Shown here piece by piece: positions 1 through 7,664 of a stretch of DNA of 30,751 nt. Location: assembly GCA_016868955.1 (NCBI GenBank), contig VGFF01000004.1:1-30751 (forward strand), written 5' to 3'. Origin of the DNA: Armatimonadota bacterium. Its GTDB lineage: Bacteria; Sysuimicrobiota; Sysuimicrobiia; Sysuimicrobiales; VGFF01. The position numbers and the translations under genes were made by a program. Every line of letters starts with the position of its first letter. Positions within the stretch are counted from its first letter, which is position 1. A model generated the notes under the pieces. The model was not told where the DNA came from. It ran no database searches and saw only the letters and a program-made list of their open reading frames with translations.

Positions 1-4
1 AACG

Positions 5-397
5 CTACTGCGCGTTCTCGTCGCTCTCCCAGATCCCGAACGGGTTCATCTCGGGATCGGCCACGACGGCGAAGTATCCCATCTTCGGCACGGCCATACG
101 CCCGCGATAGATCTTGCCGCCGGCCGCTTCGATCTTCTTCATCGCCTCGTCCAGCGACGAAACCGTCACGTAGTTCATCCACGCGCGCGCGTCCGGCATC
201 GGACGCTTCATCAATCCGCCGTTGATCATGCCGGGTTGCGTCGGCATGCCGTGATCGTCCGACGGGCCGGTGGCGAGCCCCCAGTAGTCCATGTTCGGCA
301 TCTTCACGACCTGCCACCCGAAGACGTTCGCATAGAACGCGCCGAGCTTCTCCGGGTCATAGCCGTAGATCTCGAAGTGCTGAACCGGGCTGGACAT
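5..397 (-). CDS. VOC (glyoxalase-fold) family protein
   Basis: A 130-residue protein of the vicinal oxygen chelate superfamily. It begins with the typical first strand and helix (VQHFEIYGYDPEKLGAFYANVFGW) in which the 'HFEI...DPEK...FY...FGW' pattern is the family signature. A second half-module follows at about residues 70-125 ('YVTVSSLDEAMKKIEAAGGKI' and the closing 'DPEMNPFGIWES'). Two beta-alpha-beta-beta-beta units in about 130 residues is the usual size for single-domain members. The ATG at 397 is preceded by AGGA at a suitable distance. The substrate cannot be read from sequence; members act in methylglyoxal removal, antibiotic binding, or ring cleavage. It lies downstream of the DegT operon terminator and may be transcribed separately. 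No key residue appears to be missing. Confidence 0.85.
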   Translation of the reverse strand: MSSPVQHFEIYGYDPEKLGAFYANVFGWQVVKMPNMDYWGLATGPSDDHGMPTQPGMINGGLMKRPMPDARAWMNYVTVSSLDEAMKKIEAAGGKIYRGRMAVPKMGYFAVVADPEMNPFGIWESDENAQ

Positions 398-500
398 GGC
401 GTCATCCTGACGAGAGATGAGGGTAGGCTACCACCGGAATATGACGAACGCGCAAGGGTGGCGGGAACGGAGCGACGATTCGCACGGTCGTGAAATCGAA

Positions 501-541
501 GGGCCGGCGCGGCGTTCCCGCCTGCCGGCCCGAGAAACTCG
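501..541 (-). terminator. hairpin ending the large minus-strand operon
   Basis: A perfect 8-bp stem (GGGCCGGC / GCCGGCCC) closes a 25-nt loop that can form a further small GCGG/CCGC helix. It begins 16 nt after the stop codon of the last DegT gene in the direction of transcription. Only a weak T-rich stretch follows, so termination strength is uncertain. It separates the operon from the VOC gene. Confidence 0.55.
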
Positions 542-557
542 CTGCTGCGTTTACGCG

Positions 558-1676
558 CTACTTCTCGTAGAACGCCACGACCTTCTCCGCTACGTACTGC
601 ACCTCGTCGTCCGTCATCCACGGATGCGACGGCAGCGTCAGCATATCGGCGCACAGTTGCTCGGTGACGGGATACTTCGACGCGTCCTGCGACGACGGAC
701 GGAACGCCCCCTGGCGGTGCAGCGGCACCTCGTAGTGCACGCCGGACTCGATCCCGTCCTCGGCCAACGATGCTTTCAGCGCGTCGCGGTTCGGCACGAG
801 GATGACGTAGTGCAGCCAGCCGGGCTCCTGGTCCGACCGAGTCGCCGGCAGCGTGATCGGCGCGCCGGACGCGCCGAAGATCGCGTTGTACGTGGCGGCG
901 TTCTTCGCGCGCAGGGCCGTCCAACCGTCGAGGCGGCGCAGGTTGACGCGGCCGATCGCCGACAGAAGCTCGCTCGTGCGCAGGTTGAGGCCCAGCCGCT
1001 CGGACTCGTGCCAGACGTTGCCGACCTTCTGCCGCCAGCCGTGCACGCGCAGCGACCACATGCGCTCCGCGAGCGACTGATCGCCGGTGACCGCCATGCC
1101 CGCTTGCCCGCAGACGGTGATCGACTTGCCGGCGAAGCTGAAGAATCCGGTGTGGCCGATCGAGCCGACGCGCCGGCCCTTGTAACGCGCGCCGAGCGCG
1201 TGCGCGCCGTCCTCGATGACGAACAGGTTCCGGTCGCGCGCCAGGTCCATGATCGGATCCATGTCGACGGGGTGTCCGAACATGTGCACCGGGATGATCG
1301 CCTTCGTCTTCGGCGTCAGGTGCCGCTCGACGACTGCGCGGCTGATGTTGCCGTCCCACTCGACGTCGGTGAGCACGGGCGTAGCGCCGACGAACAGCAC
1401 CGCCTCCGGCACGGAGCAGAACGTGTTCGTCGGCAGGATGACCTCGTCGCCGGGGCCGATGCCGCGCGCCATCAGCGAGACGAGCAGGGCGGAGGTGCCG
1501 GAGTTGACGCCGACGCCGTACTTCGTGTCGCAGTACGCGGCCAGCTCGTTCTCGAACGCGGCGGTCTCGGGTCCGGCGTAGTACGGCGTGCGTTCGAGGA
1601 CCTCCAGCACGGTCCTGCGCACCTCGTCGTCGATGACGGTCAATCGCGAGGCAATCTTGCCTTGCACCTGCGCCAT
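558..1676 (-). CDS. DegT/DnrJ/EryC1/StrS-family PLP-dependent aminotransferase (copy 1)
   Basis: A 372-residue fold-type I PLP enzyme. Family landmarks in order: N-terminal GP-x-TAAFE segment (about 35-42), PLP phosphate loop NSGTSA (58-63), IEDGAHALGARYKG with Asp156 for the pyridine nitrogen, FFSFAGK with the Schiff-base Lys184, the QAGM loop, 'LGLNLRTSELLSAIG', and C-terminal 'HYEVPLH'. Length matches the family norm. The open frame extends far upstream, but the ATG at 1676 has AAGGAG about 8 nt ahead and gives the conserved start. Known members aminate nucleotide-linked keto-sugars; here no sugar-nucleotide genes accompany it, and it follows peptide-transport genes as the last gene of the operon, 29 bp after a second DegT gene. 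The substrate is therefore open. The FSFxGK motif has Ser four residues before Lys, whereas copy 2 has it at five. Confidence 0.9.
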   Translation of the reverse strand: MAQVQGKIASRLTVIDDEVRRTVLEVLERTPYYAGPETAAFENELAAYCDTKYGVGVNSGTSALLVSLMARGIGPGDEVILPTNTFCSVPEAVLFVGATPVLTDVEWDGNISRAVVERHLTPKTKAIIPVHMFGHPVDMDPIMDLARDRNLFVIEDGAHALGARYKGRRVGSIGHTGFFSFAGKSITVCGQAGMAVTGDQSLAERMWSLRVHGWRQKVGNVWHESERLGLNLRTSELLSAIGRVNLRRLDGWTALRAKNAATYNAIFGASGAPITLPATRSDQEPGWLHYVILVPNRDALKASLAEDGIESGVHYEVPLHRQGAFRPSSQDASKYPVTEQLCADMLTLPSHPWMTDDEVQYVAEKVVAFYEK

Positions 1677-1705
1677 GGAGAGCTCTCCTTCTGCCGGCGA
1701 ACGGT

Positions 1706-2875
1706 CTACTTCTTGTAGAACTCCTTCATGATGTCGACGACATGGACGACCTCGTCCGCGGTCATCGTCTGGTAGGCCGGCAAGGTCATGATCGTCCGCG
1801 CCAGCTTCTCGGTGACCGGGAACGTGCCCTCGGGCGCGCCGCAGTATTGCTGGTAGCCGCGGTCGAGGTGAATCGGCGTTCCGTATTCGACCATGACGTG
1901 CACGCCGTTCTCCTCCAGGAAGTGCTTGAGCGCGTCGCGCCGCGGCGTCTTGATGACGTAGCGCAGCATCGAGTGCTCGGCCCAGGGGCGCGTCGCTGGC
2001 AGCGCGATGTCGTTGTCGAATTGGCGCAGCAGCTTGTGGTACAAGGCCGTGTTGCGGCGGCGGATCGCGTTCCACTCGTCGAGGTAGCGCAGCTGGATGC
2101 GCGCGATCGCGGACTGGACCTCGTTTTGCCGGTAGTTGTACGCCGGCCGATCGATGTGCTGCGCGAGGTAGACCTCGTACTGCTTGTGGCCCTCGAACCA
2201 CGTCTTCCAGCGTCCGTGATTCGCCATCGCCGCGCACGTCGTCCAGATCGCTTCGCTGTCGGTGGCGACGAGGCCGCCCTCGCCGCCGGCGGAGATGCAT
2301 TTGTTCTGCACGAACGAGAACGCGCCGGCGTCGCCGATCGTGCCGAGGAACTTGCCCTTGTACTTGGCGCCCGCGGCATGGCAGACGTCTTCCATGACCT
2401 TGAGGCCGCGGCGGCGGGCGATCTCCATCAGCGGATCCATGTCGACGGCGTGGCCGTTCATGTGCACCGGCATGATCGCCTTCGTGCGCGGCGTGATCGC
2501 GGCCTCGACGAGCGACACATTCATGTTGTACGTGTCGGGTTCGACGTCGACGAAGACGGGCTTGGCGCCGCAGAGGATGATAACGTCGGCGACGGACGAG
2601 AACGTATTCGGCACGGTGATGACCTCGTCGCCGGGACCGATGCCTATCGCGATCAGCGCCAGGTGCATCGCCGCCGTGCCGCTCTGGAGGTTTGCCGCGA
2701 ACTTGCAGCCGAGGTAGGCGCGAAACTCGTCCTCGAAGTGCTTGCCCTCTGACGGCTCGAACGGATAGCTGCGGATGTACTTTCCGCTGCGCAACACGCT
2801 TGCGACCGCGTCCACCATTTCATCGGTCATGACGGGCTTGTACCAAAGCTGGCGGACGGCCGTTTGCTTCGCCAC
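1706..2875 (-). CDS. DegT/DnrJ/EryC1/StrS-family PLP-dependent aminotransferase (copy 2)
   Basis: A 389-residue PLP enzyme with the most canonical active site of the four DegT proteins in the window: QSGTAAMHLAL (64-74), MEDVCHAAGAKYKG with Asp163, SFVQNK with Schiff-base Lys192, and the GGEGG loop. The tail 'TLPAYQTMTADEVVHVV' is typical. The GTG start at 2875 is chosen because AAGGGGGT (2881-2888) lies at SD distance and because the protein before it reads as non-family sequence. It is translated 32 bp after the DppC gene and 29 bp before DegT copy 1, so both DegT enzymes are co-transcribed with a peptide transporter. It may aminate a keto-sugar or another ketone; nothing in the neighbourhood supplies a nucleotide sugar. 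Confidence 0.9.
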   Translation of the reverse strand: MAKQTAVRQLWYKPVMTDEMVDAVASVLRSGKYIRSYPFEPSEGKHFEDEFRAYLGCKFAANLQSGTAAMHLALIAIGIGPGDEVITVPNTFSSVADVIILCGAKPVFVDVEPDTYNMNVSLVEAAITPRTKAIMPVHMNGHAVDMDPLMEIARRRGLKVMEDVCHAAGAKYKGKFLGTIGDAGAFSFVQNKCISAGGEGGLVATDSEAIWTTCAAMANHGRWKTWFEGHKQYEVYLAQHIDRPAYNYRQNEVQSAIARIQLRYLDEWNAIRRRNTALYHKLLRQFDNDIALPATRPWAEHSMLRYVIKTPRRDALKHFLEENGVHVMVEYGTPIHLDRGYQQYCGAPEGTFPVTEKLARTIMTLPAYQTMTADEVVHVVDIMKEFYKK

Positions 2876-2907
2876 GGGATACCCCCTTATCGATGAACCG
2901 AGCTTCC

Positions 2908-3744
2908 CTACGCGTCCTTGCCGCGGAACCGTGGATCGTACGCTTGGCGTAGCGCGTCGCCGAGCAGGTTGATGCCGAGCACGACGACCGCGAGCGCAAT
3001 GCCCGGATACGTGATGAGGTGCGGCGCGACGCGCATGTAGCTGCGCGCGCTCGACAGCATCGATCCCCACTCCGGCGTCGGCGGCTGCACGCCGAGCCCG
3101 AGGAAGCTCAAGCCGCCGGCGATGAGGATCGCGGCCGCCATCGAGAACGTCGACTGCACGGCGAGCGTGCCGACGAGGTTGGGCAGGATGTGGCGGCCCA
3201 TGACGCGCCTGTCGCGCGCGCCAAGCGCCTTGGCGGCCGTGACGAAGTCGCGGCCGAGATACGTTAGCGTCGCCGACCGGACCAGCCGCGCGAACACCGG
3301 AAGATCAGCGACGCCGATCGCAAAGACGAGGCTCCAGAATCCGATGCCGTACAACGCGACGACGAGGATCGCGAGCAGAATGCGCGGGAACGCCAGGAAG
3401 ATGTCCATCACGCGCATCAGCACGGAGTCGACGCCGCCGCCGTAGTAGCCGGAGACCATTCCGAGCGGCACACCAAACACGAGCCCGAACGCGACGGACG
3501 CGAGACCCAGCGCCAAGGAGATCCGCGAACCGTAGACGATTCGCGACCACGTGTCGCGCCCGAGCTCATCGGTCCCCAGCAGGTAGCCTGCTTGACCCGG
3601 GGGCGTGAGTGCCGCCCGCAAGTTCCCGCGGGTCGGGTCGTGGGCCGTGATGAAGGGCGCGGTGGCGGCGAGCAGGGTGAACGCGACGACGAGCACGAGG
3701 CCGACGACGCCGGAATGGGACCGGGCGAGGCTCTTCCAGCGCAT
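2908..3744 (-). CDS. oligopeptide/dipeptide ABC transporter permease, DppC type
   Basis: A 278-residue inner-membrane permease of the DppC/OppC family. The N-terminal transmembrane helix (about 12-34) is followed by a periplasmic segment with the signature LGTDELGRD (about 55-64). The permease core has further helices and the EAA-type cytoplasmic loop 'AAKALGARDRRVMGRHILPN', which contacts the ATPase. The C-terminus 'GINLLGDALRQAYDPRFRG' is typical. It starts 4 bp after the DppB-type gene, so the two are surely co-translated. It pairs with the upstream DppB-type protein and the binding protein at 4692-6260. No ATPase gene is next to it; DegT genes follow instead. Confidence 0.93.
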   Translation of the reverse strand: MRWKSLARSHSGVVGLVLVVAFTLLAATAPFITAHDPTRGNLRAALTPPGQAGYLLGTDELGRDTWSRIVYGSRISLALGLASVAFGLVFGVPLGMVSGYYGGGVDSVLMRVMDIFLAFPRILLAILVVALYGIGFWSLVFAIGVADLPVFARLVRSATLTYLGRDFVTAAKALGARDRRVMGRHILPNLVGTLAVQSTFSMAAAILIAGGLSFLGLGVQPPTPEWGSMLSSARSYMRVAPHLITYPGIALAVVVLGINLLGDALRQAYDPRFRGKDA

Positions 3745-3748
3745 GCGG

Positions 3749-4669
3749 CTAGGTGTACCGCACGCGCGGATCGACGAAGACGTGCAGCAGGTCGACCGCG
3801 AGGTTGATGATCGAGACAGCCGCAGCGATCAGTAGCACGCCGCCCTGGACCGTAGGGAAGTCGCGTGCACCCACCGCCTGCACCACCATGCGGCCAAGAC
3901 CGGGCACGGAGAAAACCGTCTCGGTGATGACGGCGCCGCCGACGAGCAAACCGAAGCGTAAGCCGATGGCCGTGACGATCGGCGGCAGGACGGACCGCAA
4001 AGCGTGTTTGTATTGCACGGATCGGTCCGGCGCGCCCTTGGCGCGCGCCGTGCGCACGAAGTCCTCGAGCATGGCTTCGACCATCATCGACCGCGTCATG
4101 CGCGCGAGCAGCGCCAGACTGGCGAGGCTGATCGAAACCGCGGGCAGGATGAAGTGCCGGAACTCGCCCCAGCCGGAGGAAGGGAGCCACCCCAGCTGCA
4201 AGGAGAAGAACAGCACCATGATCAGCGAAATCCAGAAGACGGGCATCGACATACCGGCGACGGACAACCCCATGACGGTGAGGTCGATGGCGCGATCGCG
4301 GTGAACGGCGGCGAGCACGCCCGCGGGAATGCCGATGGCGACGGCGAGGAACAAGCCGCCGAGCGCCAGGTACACGCTGATGGGGAACGCGTGCGCGAGG
4401 TCGGGACCGATCGGGCGCCCGGCGCGGAACGAGATTCCGAAGTCGCCATGCAACACTCTCCCGGCCCAGCTGAGGTACTGGACCGGGAGAGGTTGGTTGA
4501 GGCCGTAGATCTTGCGGAGCTGCGCGATCTCCTCGTCCGACGCCTGGCTCCCGCCGAGCATCGCGGCGGGATCGCCAGGCGTCAGGTGCAACGAGACGAA
4601 CACGATGATCGAGATGCCGATCAACGTTACGAGCACATGGCCCAGCCTTCGCAGTACGTACGCCAGCAA
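3749..4669 (-). CDS. oligopeptide/dipeptide ABC transporter permease, DppB type
   Basis: A 306-residue integral membrane permease of the DppB/OppB family. The N-terminal 'LRRLGHVLVTLIGISIIVFVSLHLTPGDP' helix plus PGDP motif is diagnostic. A periplasmic stretch with 'YGLNQPLPVQYLSW' follows, then 'GDFGISF', several transmembrane helices, and the EAA loop 'TARAKGAPDRSVQYKHALRSVLPP'. The end 'VDPRVRYT' is the usual C-terminus. The start is a TTG at 4669, giving the standard MLxYxLRRL beginning, with AGGTCAGGA a little upstream. It sits 22 bp after the binding-protein gene and 4 bp before DppC. Together these form the membrane channel of an importer for peptides or similar solutes. Confidence 0.93.
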   Translation of the reverse strand: MLAYVLRRLGHVLVTLIGISIIVFVSLHLTPGDPAAMLGGSQASDEEIAQLRKIYGLNQPLPVQYLSWAGRVLHGDFGISFRAGRPIGPDLAHAFPISVYLALGGLFLAVAIGIPAGVLAAVHRDRAIDLTVMGLSVAGMSMPVFWISLIMVLFFSLQLGWLPSSGWGEFRHFILPAVSISLASLALLARMTRSMMVEAMLEDFVRTARAKGAPDRSVQYKHALRSVLPPIVTAIGLRFGLLVGGAVITETVFSVPGLGRMVVQAVGARDFPTVQGGVLLIAAAVSIINLAVDLLHVFVDPRVRYT

Positions 4670-4691
4670 GAGATCGAGTCCTGACCTGTTC

Positions 4692-6260
4692 TCAGTCGAA
4701 TTGCGCGTCCCGGAAGTGGATCCACTCCACCGGCAGGATCGCGACGTCCTTGAAGCCGCGCTTCGCTACCACGGCGTGGTTCACGGCGAAGATGTAGATC
4801 CACGGCTGATCGCGCCAGATCAGTTCCTGGGCGCGCTCGTAGGCGGCGCGGCGGTCACGGTCATTGACGGCGACGAGGCCGCGGTCGAGCAGCTGGTCGA
4901 CCTCGCGGTTCGAGTAGAAGTTGCGGTTGCAACACTTCGGCGCGAAGTTGTCGGAGTGGTAGACGAGCCGCAGCGCGTAGTCGGCCTCGGCCGTGTGCGT
5001 GCCCCAACCGTAGTACGTCATCTCCAAGTTCGACTGCTGTTGGTTGCGCGACCGCAGCAACGTCAGCCACTGCGTCGCGTCCATGACCTCGAGCTTCAAG
5101 TTGATGCCGACGCGGCGGAGCTGGTCGGCGATCGCTTCGGAGATCTGCTGCGACGCAACGTACGTCCCGACCGGCACCCACATCGTGGCGTTGAAGCCGT
5201 TCGGGAACCCGGCCTCGGTCAGCAATTGCTTGGCCCGGTTCACATTGTACTGGAAGTCTTGCTGCGCCTTGAACGGCCAGACGCCGCGCGGCAGCGGTGA
5301 TTCCGCCGTGCGCGCGAAGCCCGCCAGGAACGTGTCGACGATCGCCTTCTTGTCGATGGCGTGCGCGATCGCCTGGCGGACGCGAACGTCGTTGAACGGC
5401 CGCTTCGTCACGTTGACGTACACGCCCTGGATGCGGACGCGCGGCATGTTGAAGACCTGCAGCCTCGAGTTGCCGCCGAGACGCTTCGCTTCCTGCGGCG
5501 CGATCGAAGTCACGAAGTCGATCTCGCCGGTTTCCAAACCGACGGCCCGGGCCGAGTCCTCGAGGATGGGCCGAAACTCGATGACGTCTATGTTGTTGTT
5601 GGCGGCAGCCCAGTGGTTACGGTTCTTCTGCAGCACGATGCGTGTGCCGCGAACCCACTCGCGGAAGAAGTACGGGCCGGAACCGACGGGGAACACGCCG
5701 AACGTGCGGAAGTCGACCTTGGCGGCGGCCGTCGGGCTGACGATGGACGCCGTCGGGTTCGCGAGGATGTTGGGCACGAAGCCGTATGGTTTCTCGGTCG
5801 AGAACGCGATCGTGTTATCGTCGACGACCGTGATTCTCGTGATCGCCTCGAACAACGTGCGGCGGTAGAACGGGTTCTGCGGGTTCAGCATGCGGTCGAA
5901 GCTGGCCTTGACCGCCGCCGCGTTGACGGGCGTGCCGTCGTGGAACCTGTGGCCGGTGCGGAGCTTGAACGTCCACGTCAGGCCGTCGGAGGACGTCGTC
6001 CAAGACGTCGCGAGCTGGGGCACGATATTGGAGTTCGCGTCGAACTCCACGAGCTTGTCGTACAGGTGAGGCAATACGATACCGCCCGAGATCAGCGCGT
6101 TCTCGTGCCCGTCGAGGGACGGCGGATCGCCGTCGAGCGATACGACGATGCGCTTGCCGATCGACGGCGCCGGGGCGCTCGCGGCACCCGCCAGCAGGCT
6201 GAACGTGAGGATGATGGCGAGTAAGGAAATCGTCTGCCACCGAATCGAACCGAATTTCAT
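4692..6260 (-). CDS. family-5 (peptide-type) extracellular solute-binding protein, SBP 1
   Basis: A 522-residue periplasmic binding protein of the SBP_bac_5 family. A Sec signal peptide (about residues 1-29, ending AGAASA) has no lipobox cysteine, so the protein should be soluble in the periplasm. Family landmarks: 'DPPSLDGHE', 'PQLATSWTTSSDGLTWTFKLRTGHRFHDGTPVNAAAVKASFDR', 'PVGSGPYFFREWVRGTRIVLQKN', and 'RVRQAIAHAIDKKAIVD'. The ATG at 6260 overlaps the stop of the M20 peptidase gene as ATGA, with AAGGGGG (6268-6274) upstream, which decides the start among many upstream frames. It delivers ligand to the DppB/DppC pair just downstream. An adjacent Cys pair near residue 430 ('KCCN') could be a disulfide or a ligand contact. 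The ligand is unknown; such proteins also bind sugars, opines and nickel. Confidence 0.92.
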   Translation of the reverse strand: MKFGSIRWQTISLLAIILTFSLLAGAASAPAPSIGKRIVVSLDGDPPSLDGHENALISGGIVLPHLYDKLVEFDANSNIVPQLATSWTTSSDGLTWTFKLRTGHRFHDGTPVNAAAVKASFDRMLNPQNPFYRRTLFEAITRITVVDDNTIAFSTEKPYGFVPNILANPTASIVSPTAAAKVDFRTFGVFPVGSGPYFFREWVRGTRIVLQKNRNHWAAANNNIDVIEFRPILEDSARAVGLETGEIDFVTSIAPQEAKRLGGNSRLQVFNMPRVRIQGVYVNVTKRPFNDVRVRQAIAHAIDKKAIVDTFLAGFARTAESPLPRGVWPFKAQQDFQYNVNRAKQLLTEAGFPNGFNATMWVPVGTYVASQQISEAIADQLRRVGINLKLEVMDATQWLTLLRSRNQQQSNLEMTYYGWGTHTAEADYALRLVYHSDNFAPKCCNRNFYSNREVDQLLDRGLVAVNDRDRRAAYERAQELIWRDQPWIYIFAVNHAVVAKRGFKDVAILPVEWIHFRDAQFD

Positions 6261-7621
6261 CCAGACACCCCCTTCGCATACTCTTGCATGATCGTAGCGG
6301 CGTACTTGATGCCCTTGAAGAACCGATCGACCGGAATGTTCTCGTTCGGGGCATGCAACCGGCAGTCCGGATCCGCGTAACCTGACAGCACGGCCGGATG
6401 TGGAACATGGACCTTGATCAAACCATTCGTCGATACGCCGTAAACGGTTGGCAGACCTCCGAACACTTTCTCCGCCGCCCGGATGACCGCCTGCGAAATG
6501 GGCTCCCGCGGCGACGTTTTGTAAGGGTTCGCGCGCGCCGTATGCACGATCAGCTCGACGTCGTCGAATCCGTGCTTCCTTAAATGGGTCCGCAACTTCT
6601 CGATCTGCCGGGCCGGCTCCAGAAACGGCGCACAACGAAAGTCCATTTTGACACGAACTTCGCTCGGGATGATGGTCTTGACGCCTTCGCCGCCGTAACC
6701 TGCCGTGAACCCGGCGATATTGCCGGTCCCGCCGTAGTGGCGACGCTTGAGGGCCTCCCAAGCGTCCAGGCCCCAGGCCCATTGGCGAATTCCTAGTTCG
6801 CGCTGGGCCTCCTTTTCGTCGAACCGGGCTAGCTCTTGGCGGAGCAGCTCCTCATCGTCCGGCGTGATCGGCGCGAGGTCGTCGTACCACCCGTCGACCT
6901 TCACCATCCCCGTGTCCGTGTCGAGGATCGTCGTCAGCAGCTTGATCATGCGCCAGGTCGGGGACGGCACGAACCCAGCATAGCCGGACCAGACGTCCTT
7001 CTCGTTCGTCTTCAGCCGCAACTCGACGTACAAGATGGCCTTGATGCCGAGCTTGATCGCCGGCATCTTCGTGGAGTGGTCCGCGGGACCGTCGAGGCAC
7101 GTCGACGCGTCGCACTCGAGCAGACCCTTGTTCGCCGCGACCCAAGGCAGGAAGTGCGGGCTGCCGACTTCTTCTTCCCCTTCGATCACGAACTTGAGGT
7201 GGCACGGCAGGTCGCCTCGCACGGCGAGGAACGCCTGCGCCGCCTTCCAGAACGCGAGGATGCCGGCCTTGTTGTCGGTCGCGCCGCGCGCGTAGATCAC
7301 GCCGTGACGGATCGTCGGCTGAAACGGCGGCGTTTGCCACAGCTCGAGCGGTTCCGGCGGCTGCACGTCGTAGTGGGCGTAGCACAGCAGCGTCTTGTCG
7401 AGCGCCTTCGACGTCAGGTGCGAGAACAGCAACGGCGGGCCGCCGGGCACGTCCATCTTGCGCGACGCGATGCCGTCGTGCGCCATCATGCCCTGGAGCA
7501 CGTCGCAGCATTGGTCGAGCCCTTGCTTCTTCGCGGAGACGCTCGGCTCGCGCAACAGCGTGAAGAAGTCCGCGAGGATCGCGTCTCGGTGCGCGTCGAT
7601 GTGCGCGTAGATGTCTTCCAC
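6257..7621 (-). CDS. M20-family metallopeptidase (dipeptidase type)
   Basis: A 454-residue zinc-dependent peptidase of family M20. Metal and catalytic residues are all visible: HYD with His83 and Asp85, GATDNKAG with bridging Asp116, EGEEEVGS with the Glu149/150/151 run, Asp177 in 'CLDG', and final ligand His423 in 'LHAPNEN'. The dimerisation (lid) domain lies at about 190-330. There is no signal peptide, so it acts in the cytoplasm, probably on dipeptides or N-acyl amino acids after import. The start is GTG at 7621, preceded by AAAGGGGG (7627-7634). Its stop overlaps the binding-protein start, which indicates translational coupling of the peptidase to the importer. Confidence 0.92.
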   Translation of the reverse strand: MEDIYAHIDAHRDAILADFFTLLREPSVSAKKQGLDQCCDVLQGMMAHDGIASRKMDVPGGPPLLFSHLTSKALDKTLLCYAHYDVQPPEPLELWQTPPFQPTIRHGVIYARGATDNKAGILAFWKAAQAFLAVRGDLPCHLKFVIEGEEEVGSPHFLPWVAANKGLLECDASTCLDGPADHSTKMPAIKLGIKAILYVELRLKTNEKDVWSGYAGFVPSPTWRMIKLLTTILDTDTGMVKVDGWYDDLAPITPDDEELLRQELARFDEKEAQRELGIRQWAWGLDAWEALKRRHYGGTGNIAGFTAGYGGEGVKTIIPSEVRVKMDFRCAPFLEPARQIEKLRTHLRKHGFDDVELIVHTARANPYKTSPREPISQAVIRAAEKVFGGLPTVYGVSTNGLIKVHVPHPAVLSGYADPDCRLHAPNENIPVDRFFKGIKYAATIMQEYAKGVSG

Positions 7622-7664
7622 GGTTGCCCCCTTTCCGCGCCGTGTCGTCGGCGGGGGTGGACGC

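Noticed and set aside
417..1718. Long plus-strand open frame opposite DegT copy 1
   Set aside because: Arg/Asp/Val-rich, no recognisable fold, fully antisense to a clear PLP enzyme; a GC-rich mirror frame.
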